DNA from: an uncultured Pirellulaceae bacterium
GTDB taxonomy: Bacteria; Planctomycetota; Planctomycetia; Pirellulales; Pirellulaceae
DNA: 5,731 bases
Assembly: GCA_947258905.1 (NCBI GenBank)
Contig: CAMYKF010000131.1
Coordinates: 1-5,731, forward strand
Direction: 5' to 3'
In this document: positions 1 through 5,613 of the stretch, piece after piece
Numbering within the stretch: the stretch's first letter is position 1
Layout of the letters: the number at the start of each line of letters is the position of its first letter
Position numbers and translations under genes: made by a program
Notes under the pieces: model-generated
Told to the model about the DNA's origin: nothing
The model's input: the letters and a program-made list of their open reading frames with translations, nothing else
Databases searched by the model: none

Positions 1-170
1 CCCTGCTGCGGATCTTCAGTTTCCTGATCAGAGTAATAGTAGCCCGAGAACTCGTCTCGCCAGGTGCTTTGCGCAAAGGCAACCCCGGGCACAACAAGCA
101 ACATGGTGCTGCCTATGACGAAACATACGAACCGGCTCAAAACGGCCTGTTTTTTAATATGGCTCATCAT
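1..170 (-). CDS. Secreted protein of unknown function, N-terminal part only (runs off left edge)
   Basis: On the minus strand an open frame starts at ATG 170-168 (a second ATG follows directly at 167-165) and stays open for 56 codons to the window edge. The first 33 residues form a textbook Sec signal peptide: a basic start (MMSHIKKQAVLSR), a hydrophobic stretch (FVCFVIGSTMLLVVPGV) and an AFA/Q cleavage site after residue 33. The mature part seen begins QSTWRDEF and is rich in Tyr, Asp, Glu and Gln (SGYYYSDQETEDPQQ). The protein is therefore probably exported to the periplasm or cell surface. Nothing visible identifies a family. No Shine-Dalgarno sequence precedes either ATG; the bases just upstream read caatcaatcga. 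The gene points away from the yjbQ-like gene across a 256-base spacer. The signal peptide makes the start convincing; the function is unknown. Confidence 0.8.
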   Translation of the reverse strand, partial: MMSHIKKQAVLSRFVCFVIGSTMLLVVPGVAFAQSTWRDEFSGYYYSDQETEDPQQ

Positions 171-215
171 TCGATTGATTGTGACCGGGCGAACGGACGC
201 GTTACGGCAGCGCAC

Positions 216-235
216 TTTGTCGATTCATCGGCAAA
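216..235. repeat. Quasi-palindrome upstream of the left secreted-protein gene
   Basis: TTTGTCGA (216-223) and TCGGCAAA (228-235) can pair over 8 positions, one of them a G-T wobble, around a TTCA loop. It lies 46 bases upstream of the ATG at 170, between the two divergent genes. It could be an operator or a leader hairpin, or it may be chance. No convincing promoter for the leftward gene was found around it. Confidence 0.3.
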
Positions 236-276
236 AACTGGCCTCAAAATCAACCTGATCTGCAAACGTTGCCTGA

Positions 277-304
277 TTGACAAAGTTTCCCAGGGTCCCA
301 TGCT
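277..304 (+). promoter_or_regulatory. Weak candidate promoter for the yjbQ-like gene
   Basis: A perfect -35 hexamer TTGACA lies at 277-282. With a 16-base spacer the -10 position is CATGCT (299-304), which matches only three of six consensus bases. The implied 5' leader to ATG 427 would be about 115 bases. Only the -35 element is persuasive, so this may be chance. Confidence 0.2.
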
Positions 305-426
305 TGCCCGTAATGCTGGCAGGGTCTCGTTTGTGAAGACCGGTAATGCAAGGGTCAATTAGACTTGTTGCGAAGCTGGAACAGTTCGAATTCGGCAAGT
401 CTTTGGCTCTCGACTCAGGGATAAGA

Positions 427-843
427 ATGGTTGTTCAACAACGCATCGGAATACGCACCACCGGACACGGGCACATGCAGGACATCACCGGCAGCGTCGC
501 CGCGATCGTTCGCGACAGCGGTATCTCGGCGGGCACCGTACACGTATTCAACATTGGCAGTACTGGAGCGATCGGAACGATCGAGTTTGAACCCGGTCTG
601 CAGGAGGATTTGCCCATGATTTTCGACCGACTGATGCCGCCCAGTCGCGAATACGGACATGAACGGGCCTGGCACGACGGCAACGGGCATTCGCATCTGC
701 AAGCCACTACTTTGGGACCGTCGATATCGGTTCCGGTTGACGAAGGCGCACCGGTGCTGGGGACGTGGCAGCAGATCTTTCACCTGGAATGCGACATCAA
801 GCCGCGGCAACGCGAAATCGTGGTCACCGTGACGGGCGAGTGA
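427..843 (+). CDS. yjbQ: YjbQ/UPF0047 family protein (secondary thiamine-phosphate synthase family)
   Basis: This 138-residue protein has the same length as E. coli YjbQ and spans the whole family domain. Recognisable landmarks are GSTGAIGTIEFEPGL (44-58), a Tyr-Gly-His (76-78), the block WHDGNGHSHLQATTLGPS (82-99), PVDEGAPVLGTWQQI (103-117) and a basic C-terminal strand ending VTVTGE. The His and Asp residues of the central block (H83, D84, H88, H90) are the likely metal or catalytic site. E. coli YjbQ has weak thiamine-phosphate synthase activity when overexpressed, but the physiological role of the family is unsettled, so a thiamine role is not asserted here. The HTSAS-type motif of E. coli YjbQ is replaced by GSTGAIG, as I recall for an archaeal and environmental branch. 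Start choice: ATG 427 is preceded by AGGGA (417-421) at a 5-base spacing and aligns with family N-termini. An upstream in-frame start at 346 would add 27 residues unlike the family. The gene appears monocistronic. Confidence 0.88.
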   Translation: MVVQQRIGIRTTGHGHMQDITGSVAAIVRDSGISAGTVHVFNIGSTGAIGTIEFEPGLQEDLPMIFDRLMPPSREYGHERAWHDGNGHSHLQATTLGPSISVPVDEGAPVLGTWQQIFHLECDIKPRQREIVVTVTGE

Positions 844-879
844 CCGGTCGATTACCCTTCGAACCGGAACGTCGACCGG
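844..879. repeat. Inverted repeat just after the yjbQ-like stop codon
   Basis: CCGGTCGA (844-851) and TCGACCGG (872-879) form a perfect 8-base inverted repeat around a 20-base loop, starting directly after the TGA stop at 841-843. The position suits an mRNA 3' end, but there is no T-run on either strand, so it is not a standard intrinsic terminator. The rest of the gap to 1101 holds no convincing gene. A smaller stem, TCCAG/CTGGA (1067-1071 and 1078-1082), lies 20 bases past the end of the opposing gene and also lacks a T-run. Confidence 0.35.
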
Positions 880-1101
880 CCCTCTACGGCAGGTACAACG
901 TGCCAGCCCCGAACTGGGGTGCCGAACCGGTATCGACGTGTCTCGAACAGATTTGCCCGATGAAAAGGACGCCCAGGCACTGTCTCCCAATTGGCAACCA
1001 GGGGGGGCTTGAGGATCCTGCCGAAACGGCGAACCGACTGGTTTTGTTTCAACGGGAGCCTCGACTTCCAGTAATGGCTGGACCAAGGGGACAGAGCATG
1101 G

Positions 1102-4100
1102 CTAGTTGACTCTCTCTTTAACGGCTATCGCCCCCGCTCCTGTCAACAAATCTGGTTCGTTGCCATTTGACGATCCCGGAGGCGGATCGATCAGACCCGC
1201 CGTTGACAGAAATGACACCAGCCACGTTACCGTTTTTTCCAGGTCCGGTTCGGGCTTCGCCAACGTGCTGCGGTCACACCATGTTCGATAACAGGCATTA
1301 TCGTACCGCATGTGGCTCATCGACTTGAATTTTTCGCGACTGTTGTTGAAAAACGCGATCAGCGGAAACAGGTCATCGTCAACCGTGCAATGGCTGTTTA
1401 CATGTTCGACGAATCCGTCTGTGTCCGTGTAGGCAAACTCGTAACCAAACAGGTCAGTCATGCAACGACTAACGGTTTTCATCGAATAGTATTCGTTCGC
1501 GGTCAGGTGAAACGTCGTTTGCCGGAAATCATCCAGCAAGGAAATTGCCACAATATTGTTACCGCAAATTTCCACGGGCAGAAAGCTGAGCTGGTTTTCG
1601 GAGTCTACGGATAGCTGGTGTCTGATCATGTATCCGAGCACGCGAGTTGTAATGTCACTGCGCATGTAGTGGCCGGATTCCGATGCCGTGATCAATGCCG
1701 GCCGGAATACGCGTGTTTTCAAACCCCGTTTCTCCGCTGCATAGACCAATTGTTCGGCAACCCATTTCGACTGGGGATAACCAAAATTCAATCCATCCAT
1801 ATCGGCATTTCGCGCGGTTTCCTTCTTAATTCCGATTACCGTCCAGCCGAAGATGAACGTCGTGGAAACGAAATTCAACTCCTTCGCCCGGCTTGTGCAG
1901 CACAAACGAATGATCTCGCTCGTTCCGAAAACATTGGCCGCATGCAACTCCCGATAGGTCTTCAAATAGTCGACCTCCGCGGCACAGTGATAAACTGTCG
2001 TGACATCTTCGGCGAGGGCATTCCATTGGTCTGGCGACAGGCCCAGATTGTGCTCCGCAATGTCACCACAAATGACTTGCACCCGACTCTGCATGGCCCG
2101 GGATAAATGGCTGGTTGTCATACCGGTCCTGGCCAGGGCGGTCTCTACTCGCGAACGGGCATGCTCTTTATTTTGGCCACGCACCAGCACAATGACAGGG
2201 TCGTCAGACAGACGCAGCAGTGCCTCCAGCAGAAAGGAACCGAGAAAGCCCGTTGCTCCGGTCAACAGAATGGTTTTGCGTTGGGGCGTGGGGGCAGCTG
2301 GCAGGGGTACACAGCACGCATCCAGTTCCGTGTCCTTGCGCATTTGCCGAGCCTCGGTGTCGACGATGGCCAGCATCGCATCTTCCAGCTTGCGGCCGAT
2401 CCGTTCCCGCGAGACACGTCCCGAGCGCAGCTCCTGGAACAGCGTTCTCAGGTCACCGATGGAGGCTGCCTGCAGCAGCCGCAGATCGTAAATCACGCTG
2501 GAAAAATCCATGTCGGCCGAGTCAATCTGGTTGGCGAATTTTTCCAGACGAAGACTGAGTTCGACCAGTTCCAGCGAATCCAGTCCAAGCTCCCCAATCG
2601 TGATTGAATCGCGGACTTCTTCACCACTTCTTCGTACCAGTGATTCCAGAAAGTCTTCGATGCTTTCTTCGATTTCCTCTTCTGCGGCAGGTTCATAGAT
2701 TTCCAGGAATTCCAGCTCGCCTTGCAGGAAAGCCGACTGACATTTGTGGCGGGCAATTTTTCCTGATGTCGTGCGGATGATGGAGCCGCGACGCGCGACC
2801 GCCACAACCGCCACGGGAATCTGAAAGGCAGTAACGATTTCCCGATGAATATCTTGCAGGTTGGGTGCCCGCTGGAGGTTGCGAGCTTCCATGAACACAC
2901 ACAATCCCGATTCGCCGGTTGGTCCCACGGGGATCCCGAAAACGGCGACGCGGCCCGCCTCAACTTCAGGAAATTGAGATTCGATGGTGGATTCAATGTC
3001 TGGCGGAAAGATATTCTTGCCACGTATCACAACCATGTCGTCAATTCGGCCATTGATATACAACTCGCCTTCGTGGAGAAAGCCAATGTCTCCCGTGCGC
3101 AAGTACTTTCCATTCGCTTCATGGCCGCTAATCCGCGCCCCAAATCTGTCCTCACTCAGCTCGGGTTGGCCCCAGTAGCCCAACGCCTTGCTGGGACTGT
3201 CAATCCAGATCTCACCGGGTGAACCATCTGCCTTCTCGACCAACGTGTCGGGATCGACGATGCGTACATCCACCCCGGGAAGCGGCCGTCCAGCACTGGG
3301 CAATGGCACGGCGTTGGCCACCGCCTGCTGGCCCAACACGACGAATGGCTGATGACGGGCAAGTCGTTCCTTGTTAACACGGAGATGTATTTTTCCCCCT
3401 CCCGAAACGCGGAGTGTATGCTCGGCCAGCCCATAAGCCGCATTGAGAGCCTGGCGGGAAAGTCCGTAGGGTTCAAATCGCTGCAGAAAGCGCTCAACCG
3501 TGTCCCAACGGACCGGTTCGGAAGCATTCATCATATTACGCAGCGAACTGAGGTCGACCGATTGCAATGCTTCCTCCGGAAGCTTGTCGGTGCGCAGGCA
3601 ATAGTCGAACGCAAAATTCGGAGCAGAGGTATCTGTCGCTTGTGTCTGCGAAATGGTTTGCAACCAGAGGGCTGGCCGGCGTATGAAGTCCAGGGCAGAA
3701 AAGTAATGACCGGTTCCTCCGCTGACAAATGCGAAAAGATAATATCCAATCAATCCCATGTCGTGGTAATGCGGCAGCCAGGAAACGCCAACTGGCCGAC
3801 GTCGATGCAAGTCGGGACAGTTATGAATGACGTTTCGATGGGTGATCATGACCCCGCGTGGCGCACGAGTCGAACCCGATGTATATTGCAGAAACAGCAA
3901 CTCCTCCTTGCGCGATGCAAAACTGTCCAGCTCGCCCGAGATCAGATCGGTTGCCAGCCAGTCGAGTGAAATGAGAGACTGCAAATTCGACCTGTTGCGA
4001 TCACTGTGCTTCGCAATATTCTCGCTGAAGACCACTCTTTGTTTCTGATCCGTCAGTATTGCTGTCGCTCCCGAGTCGACCACGATGGCATTCAGCCGCG

Positions 4101-4404
4101 CGAAATCGTTGATCCCGCCGGACCGGCTGATTGACGGTACTGGTACCGGGATCGCGCCCAGTTTGACGCACGCAAAAAAAGCCTTGATCATGTCAAGCCC
4201 TGGCGGGTACGCCAGCAGGATCCGGCAACCATGCAGGCTGCCAAGTTCCTCAGTGAACTTTGCTGCCAGAAAATTGGTTTGTTTTTGGAAACTGTCGTAT
4301 GTACAGGCAGCGACCACACTGCCATGCAGATCGCGAAACGTGAAAAGGCAGCGCTGTGGATCTGTCCGCCACCAGTAATCCAGACAATCAATTAATGAGT
4401 TCAT
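1102..4404 (-). CDS. Fatty acyl-AMP ligase - acyl carrier protein - thioester reductase fusion
   Basis: This 1100-residue cytosolic multidomain enzyme has three parts. (1) Residues about 1-565 are an acyl-adenylating domain of the FAAL class: P-loop YTSGSTRAPRGVMITH (174-189), FAAL signature SWLPHYHDMGLIG (208-220), NASEPVRWDTVERF (293-306), AYGLAEHTLRVSGGG (323-337), hinge-side LRTGDIGFLHEGELYINGR (435-453), and C-terminal Lys in RTTSGKIARHKC (K549). (2) Residues about 573-660 are a carrier domain with ELGLDSLELVEL; S610 is the predicted phosphopantetheine site. (3) Residues about 708-1070 are a thioester reductase domain of the NAD_binding_4 type, with nucleotide-binding LLTGATGFLGSFLLEALL (713-730), VSTT (846-849) and catalytic YPQSK (Y876, K880). 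Expected chemistry is fatty acid plus ATP to acyl-AMP, transfer to the carrier thiol, then NAD(P)H release as aldehyde or alcohol. Length and order resemble carboxylic acid reductase, but the first domain is FAAL-like and there is no ketosynthase, so no chain extension is expected. The last 30 residues are a Pro/Gly-rich tail of unknown role. AAAGGA sits 4 bases before the ATG. Domain calls are firm; the substrate and physiological product are inferred or unknown. Confidence 0.93.
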   Translation of the reverse strand: MNSLIDCLDYWWRTDPQRCLFTFRDLHGSVVAACTYDSFQKQTNFLAAKFTEELGSLHGCRILLAYPPGLDMIKAFFACVKLGAIPVPVPSISRSGGINDFARLNAIVVDSGATAILTDQKQRVVFSENIAKHSDRNRSNLQSLISLDWLATDLISGELDSFASRKEELLFLQYTSGSTRAPRGVMITHRNVIHNCPDLHRRRPVGVSWLPHYHDMGLIGYYLFAFVSGGTGHYFSALDFIRRPALWLQTISQTQATDTSAPNFAFDYCLRTDKLPEEALQSVDLSSLRNMMNASEPVRWDTVERFLQRFEPYGLSRQALNAAYGLAEHTLRVSGGGKIHLRVNKERLARHQPFVVLGQQAVANAVPLPSAGRPLPGVDVRIVDPDTLVEKADGSPGEIWIDSPSKALGYWGQPELSEDRFGARISGHEANGKYLRTGDIGFLHEGELYINGRIDDMVVIRGKNIFPPDIESTIESQFPEVEAGRVAVFGIPVGPTGESGLCVFMEARNLQRAPNLQDIHREIVTAFQIPVAVVAVARRGSIIRTTSGKIARHKCQSAFLQGELEFLEIYEPAAEEEIEESIEDFLESLVRRSGEEVRDSITIGELGLDSLELVELSLRLEKFANQIDSADMDFSSVIYDLRLLQAASIGDLRTLFQELRSGRVSRERIGRKLEDAMLAIVDTEARQMRKDTELDACCVPLPAAPTPQRKTILLTGATGFLGSFLLEALLRLSDDPVIVLVRGQNKEHARSRVETALARTGMTTSHLSRAMQSRVQVICGDIAEHNLGLSPDQWNALAEDVTTVYHCAAEVDYLKTYRELHAANVFGTSEIIRLCCTSRAKELNFVSTTFIFGWTVIGIKKETARNADMDGLNFGYPQSKWVAEQLVYAAEKRGLKTRVFRPALITASESGHYMRSDITTRVLGYMIRHQLSVDSENQLSFLPVEICGNNIVAISLLDDFRQTTFHLTANEYYSMKTVSRCMTDLFGYEFAYTDTDGFVEHVNSHCTVDDDLFPLIAFFNNSREKFKSMSHMRYDNACYRTWCDRSTLAKPEPDLEKTVTWLVSFLSTAGLIDPPPGSSNGNEPDLLTGAGAIAVKERVN

Positions 4405-4408
4405 TGCG

Positions 4409-4414
4409 TCCTTT
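4409..4414 (-). promoter_or_regulatory. Ribosome binding site of the FAAL fusion gene
   Basis: On the minus strand AAAGGA lies 4 bases upstream of ATG 4404-4402. It supports this start over internal alternatives. The FAAL domain also begins within the first residues, as expected for this start. Confidence 0.6.
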
Positions 4415-4431
4415 GATTTTGTTCATCGATC

Positions 4432-4444
4432 CGTAGCTGCTACG
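4432..4444. promoter_or_regulatory. 13-base perfect palindrome, possible operator for the FAAL fusion gene
   Basis: CGTAGC-T-GCTACG is a perfect inverted repeat with a single central base, 27 bases upstream of the FAAL fusion start. It overlaps the start point predicted by the candidate promoter at 4450-4478. A dimeric repressor bound there would block initiation. In RNA the one-base loop would force the stem open, so a DNA-binding role is the more natural reading. No regulator gene is present in the window. Confidence 0.4.
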
Positions 4445-4449
4445 TTACG

Positions 4450-4478
4450 ACTAAAGTCTATGGCGACGTGATTGGCCA
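4450..4478 (-). promoter_or_regulatory. Weak candidate promoter for the FAAL fusion gene
   Basis: Reading the minus strand, TGGCCA (4478-4473) and TTTAGT (4455-4450) are separated by 17 bases; each matches four of six sigma-70 consensus bases. The predicted start point near 4443 gives a leader of about 40 bases. The match is modest, and other sigma factors are possible. Confidence 0.28.
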
Positions 4479-4650
4479 GACTGAGACTTTGCATAAGCTG
4501 ACAGGAATCTTAATGTCCTGCATGCGGCCACGATACCAGAGTGACCCGATTCGTGAGGAATGATCCGGACTTTGTTCAATTCAACGGCACGTAATGGTTC
4601 GCCGGGCACACGAATCCATAAACCCACCAAACGAACTCTGGAATGGTGCG

Positions 4651-4671
4651 AATGAGAAAGAAATGAGAAAG
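4651..4671. repeat. Tandem 10-base direct repeat in the divergent spacer
   Basis: AATGAGAAAG occurs at 4651-4660 and again at 4662-4671, a spacing of 11 bases or about one helical turn. Such spacing is typical of sites bound by regulator monomers on one face of the DNA, but a replication-slippage duplication is equally possible. Confidence 0.35.
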
Positions 4672-4698
4672 TGAAGTGAGGGGGTTTGCAGGCACCAG

Positions 4699-4714
4699 CC
4701 GCCAAAAATGGCGG
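4699..4714. repeat. 16-base perfect hairpin in the divergent spacer
   Basis: CCGCCA (4699-4704) and TGGCGG (4709-4714) form a perfect 6-base stem around an AAAA loop. There is no T-run after it on either strand, so it is not a terminator. It lies about 25 bases upstream of the -35 element of the candidate SRPBCC promoter, where an activator or repressor site would be expected. Confidence 0.35.
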
Positions 4715-4738
4715 GGGGAAAGCCGACCCTGTAATCAG

Positions 4739-4766
4739 TTGAGATGGAATCGCGGTGCGGTACACT
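4739..4766 (+). promoter_or_regulatory. Candidate sigma-70 promoter for the SRPBCC gene
   Basis: TTGAGA (4739-4744, five of six matches) and TACACT (4761-4766, four of six) are separated by 16 bases. Transcription would start near 4773, leaving a leader of about 30 bases to ATG 4805. This also argues against a GTG at 4781 as translation start, since it would lie only some 8 bases into the mRNA. Confidence 0.42.
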
Positions 4767-4804
4767 GATCTTCGGAATTCGTGCGTTCTCGTCGGGACCT
4801 CGCA

Positions 4805-5263
4805 ATGAAACCTTACACCGTCGAAATTGAAATTGAATTGCCGCGCGATCGCGTCATCGACCTGTTTGACAATCCGGACAACTTGTTCAAATGGCAGACT
4901 GGACTTCAGAGCTTTGAACATCTCAGCGGGGAACCGGGCCACGAGGGGGCGACGTCGAAGCTGGTGTATCTCAGTGGCAAACACCGTATTGAACTGATCG
5001 AAACGATCACCAAACGCAACTTGCCCGACGAGTTCAACGGCACCTACGCGTGGAACGGAGGCCGGAACACATTGATCAACCGGTTCATCGAACTTGGCGC
5101 TGAGCGGACAAAATGGGAAAGCACCTGCGAATACGAATTTTCCAACCTGATGATGAAGCTGATGGGCTGGCTGTTTCCCGGAAAATTCCGCGAACAAAAC
5201 CTGATGTTTATGCGGGATTTCAAGGCCTTTGCAGAAGAGGATCGCGACGTGCGCGACCAGTAG
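4805..5263 (+). CDS. SRPBCC (START-like) family protein, small-ligand binding
   Basis: This 152-residue protein has the plan of a single SRPBCC/polyketide-cyclase-like domain with no signal peptide or membrane segment, so it is probably cytosolic. Typical features are an opening strand MKPYTVEIEIELPRDRVIDL (1-20), the helix-turn FDNPDNLFKWQTGL (21-34), then GEPGHEGATSKLVY (42-55), the strand-turn IETITKRNLPDEFNGTY (65-81), a Trp-containing strand TKWESTCEYEF (102-112) and a long C-terminal helix (about 115-145) that would close the hydrophobic cavity. These domains bind lipids, polyketides or other apolar molecules and sometimes act as cyclases or hydrolases; no catalytic signature is evident here. 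The start at ATG 4805 is preceded by GGGA (4794-4797) and matches the usual N-terminus; a GTG at 4781 in frame would add eight basic residues. It is transcribed divergently from the FAAL fusion gene, which suggests, without proving, a shared lipid role. Confidence 0.85.
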   Translation: MKPYTVEIEIELPRDRVIDLFDNPDNLFKWQTGLQSFEHLSGEPGHEGATSKLVYLSGKHRIELIETITKRNLPDEFNGTYAWNGGRNTLINRFIELGAERTKWESTCEYEFSNLMMKLMGWLFPGKFREQNLMFMRDFKAFAEEDRDVRDQ

Positions 5264-5287
5264 TCACCGGCGGACTCCCGAAAACAA

Positions 5288-5299
5288 TCGGCCGGCCGA
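5288..5299. repeat. 12-base palindrome TCGGCCGGCCGA
   Basis: This perfect self-complementary site lies 25 bases after the SRPBCC stop codon. It contains GGCCGGCC. It could be a protein-binding site or a chance GC-rich palindrome; without a loop it cannot form a normal terminator hairpin. Confidence 0.25.
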
Positions 5300-5403
5300 G
5301 AGTGAGTCTGGACGCCAAGTCAGGAATAGACCCCTCTAAACGCCGGCAAGGGCGAAACGCGACCAGCCAATCCGCTAGATGTGGACACGACCGACCAGTC
5401 AAA

Positions 5404-5460
5404 CAGGGGCAAGGGTACAAAAGCCGGTTTTTCACATTAGAACTGTCAAAAATGCCCCTG
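5404..5460. repeat. 8-base inverted repeat with 41-base loop
   Basis: CAGGGGCA (5404-5411) and TGCCCCTG (5453-5460) are perfect complements. Just inside the right arm AAAAA (5448-5452) can also pair with TTTTT (5428-5432), giving a stem with a one-sided bulge. It sits between the SRPBCC gene and the promoter candidate at 5483 and may mark the SRPBCC mRNA end or an upstream control site. Confidence 0.35.
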
Positions 5461-5482
5461 CCAAGAGAATTGTTTCCAGAGT

Positions 5483-5511
5483 TTGACACTCGATTGCCGG
5501 GCAAATAGAGT
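5483..5511 (+). promoter_or_regulatory. Candidate sigma-70 promoter of the right-edge gene, with palindrome in the spacer
   Basis: TTGACA (5483-5488) is a perfect -35 box, followed after exactly 17 bases by TAGAGT (5506-5511), four of six -10 matches. The spacer contains the 11-base palindrome TTGCC-G-GGCAA (5494-5504), in the position where many repressors bind. The predicted start near 5518 gives a leader of about 95 bases to ATG 5614. Confidence 0.5.
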
Positions 5512-5530
5512 ATTTCGCACAGCGAGAGAT

Positions 5531-5600
5531 GGCAACAGAAACGGTTTGGCAGGCTCGTTCCCTGCGCCCAGTTTGTTGCCTTACAACTTTGTTTTTTTTT
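5531..5600 (+). promoter_or_regulatory. Hairpin and T-run in the leader of the right-edge gene, possible attenuator
   Basis: GGCAACA (5531-5537) pairs perfectly with TGTTGCC (5574-5580) and extends inward by a G-T and an A-T pair. A nested stem GCAGG/CCTGC (5549-5553 and 5561-5565) lies inside. After an 11-base gap comes TTTTTTTTT (5592-5600), directly against the GGGAG ribosome binding site. The order promoter, hairpin, T-run, ribosome site is that of a leader attenuator. The gap between stem and T-run is longer than in standard intrinsic terminators, which weakens the call. Confidence 0.35.
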
Positions 5601-5605
5601 GGGAG
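5601..5605 (+). promoter_or_regulatory. Ribosome binding site of the right-edge gene
   Basis: GGGAG ends 8 bases before ATG 5614. It is the strongest Shine-Dalgarno match in the window and fixes the start of the partial gene. Confidence 0.7.
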
Positions 5606-5613
5606 AAGTCGAG

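Larger units (their letters stand above)
4405..4804. other. 400-base divergent regulatory spacer, no gene seen
   Basis: The starts of the FAAL fusion gene (leftward) and the SRPBCC gene (rightward) face away from each other across this region. Open frames crossing it on either strand have no family features and look like chance. It holds candidate promoters for both genes, a 13-base palindrome, a 16-base perfect hairpin, a 10-base direct repeat and a G-rich stretch (GGGGGG at 4713-4718). This is more small symmetric structure than the other spacers except the one at 5264-5613, and it is where any shared control of the two genes would act. Confidence 0.6.
5264..5613. other. 350-base spacer with structured leader for the last gene
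   Basis: No believable gene lies here; the open frames that cross it lack family features. It carries a 12-base palindrome, an 8-base inverted repeat with a 41-base loop, a promoter candidate with a perfect -35 box, an imperfect hairpin and a nine-base T-run just before the ribosome binding site of the gene at 5614. Nothing resembling a classic terminator directly follows the SRPBCC stop at 5261-5263. Confidence 0.6.

Noticed and set aside
346..426. Upstream in-frame start extending the yjbQ-like protein by 27 residues
   Set aside because: The added residues do not resemble the family N-terminus, and ATG 427 has AGGGA at a proper distance.
415..1086. Minus-strand open frame of 223 codons over the yjbQ-like gene
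   Set aside because: It is an Arg/Pro/Ser-rich shadow of a well-recognised gene on the other strand and shows no family motif.
844..1101. Possible degraded gene in the convergent gap
   Set aside because: Short stretches in two plus frames look mildly protein-like, but none has a family motif and no frame is long or consistent enough to call a pseudogene.
2493..3023. Second minus-strand frame of 176 codons within the FAAL fusion gene, considered as evidence of a frameshift
   Set aside because: The main frame is continuous through all three domains with every motif in order, so the other frame is a shadow.
3838..3885. Arg at position 180 (and Arg183) in the FAAL P-loop, where adenylating enzymes usually have Gly and Lys, as a sign of inactivity
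   Set aside because: As I recall, mycobacterial FAALs carry the same TSGSTR pattern, and the downstream motifs and Lys549 are intact, so this looks like a subclass trait, not decay.
4451..5197. Minus-strand open frame of 248 codons overlapping the SRPBCC gene and the spacer
   Set aside because: The coding signal on the plus strand is clear from SRPBCC features; the opposite frame has no recognisable domain and lacks a credible ribosome site.
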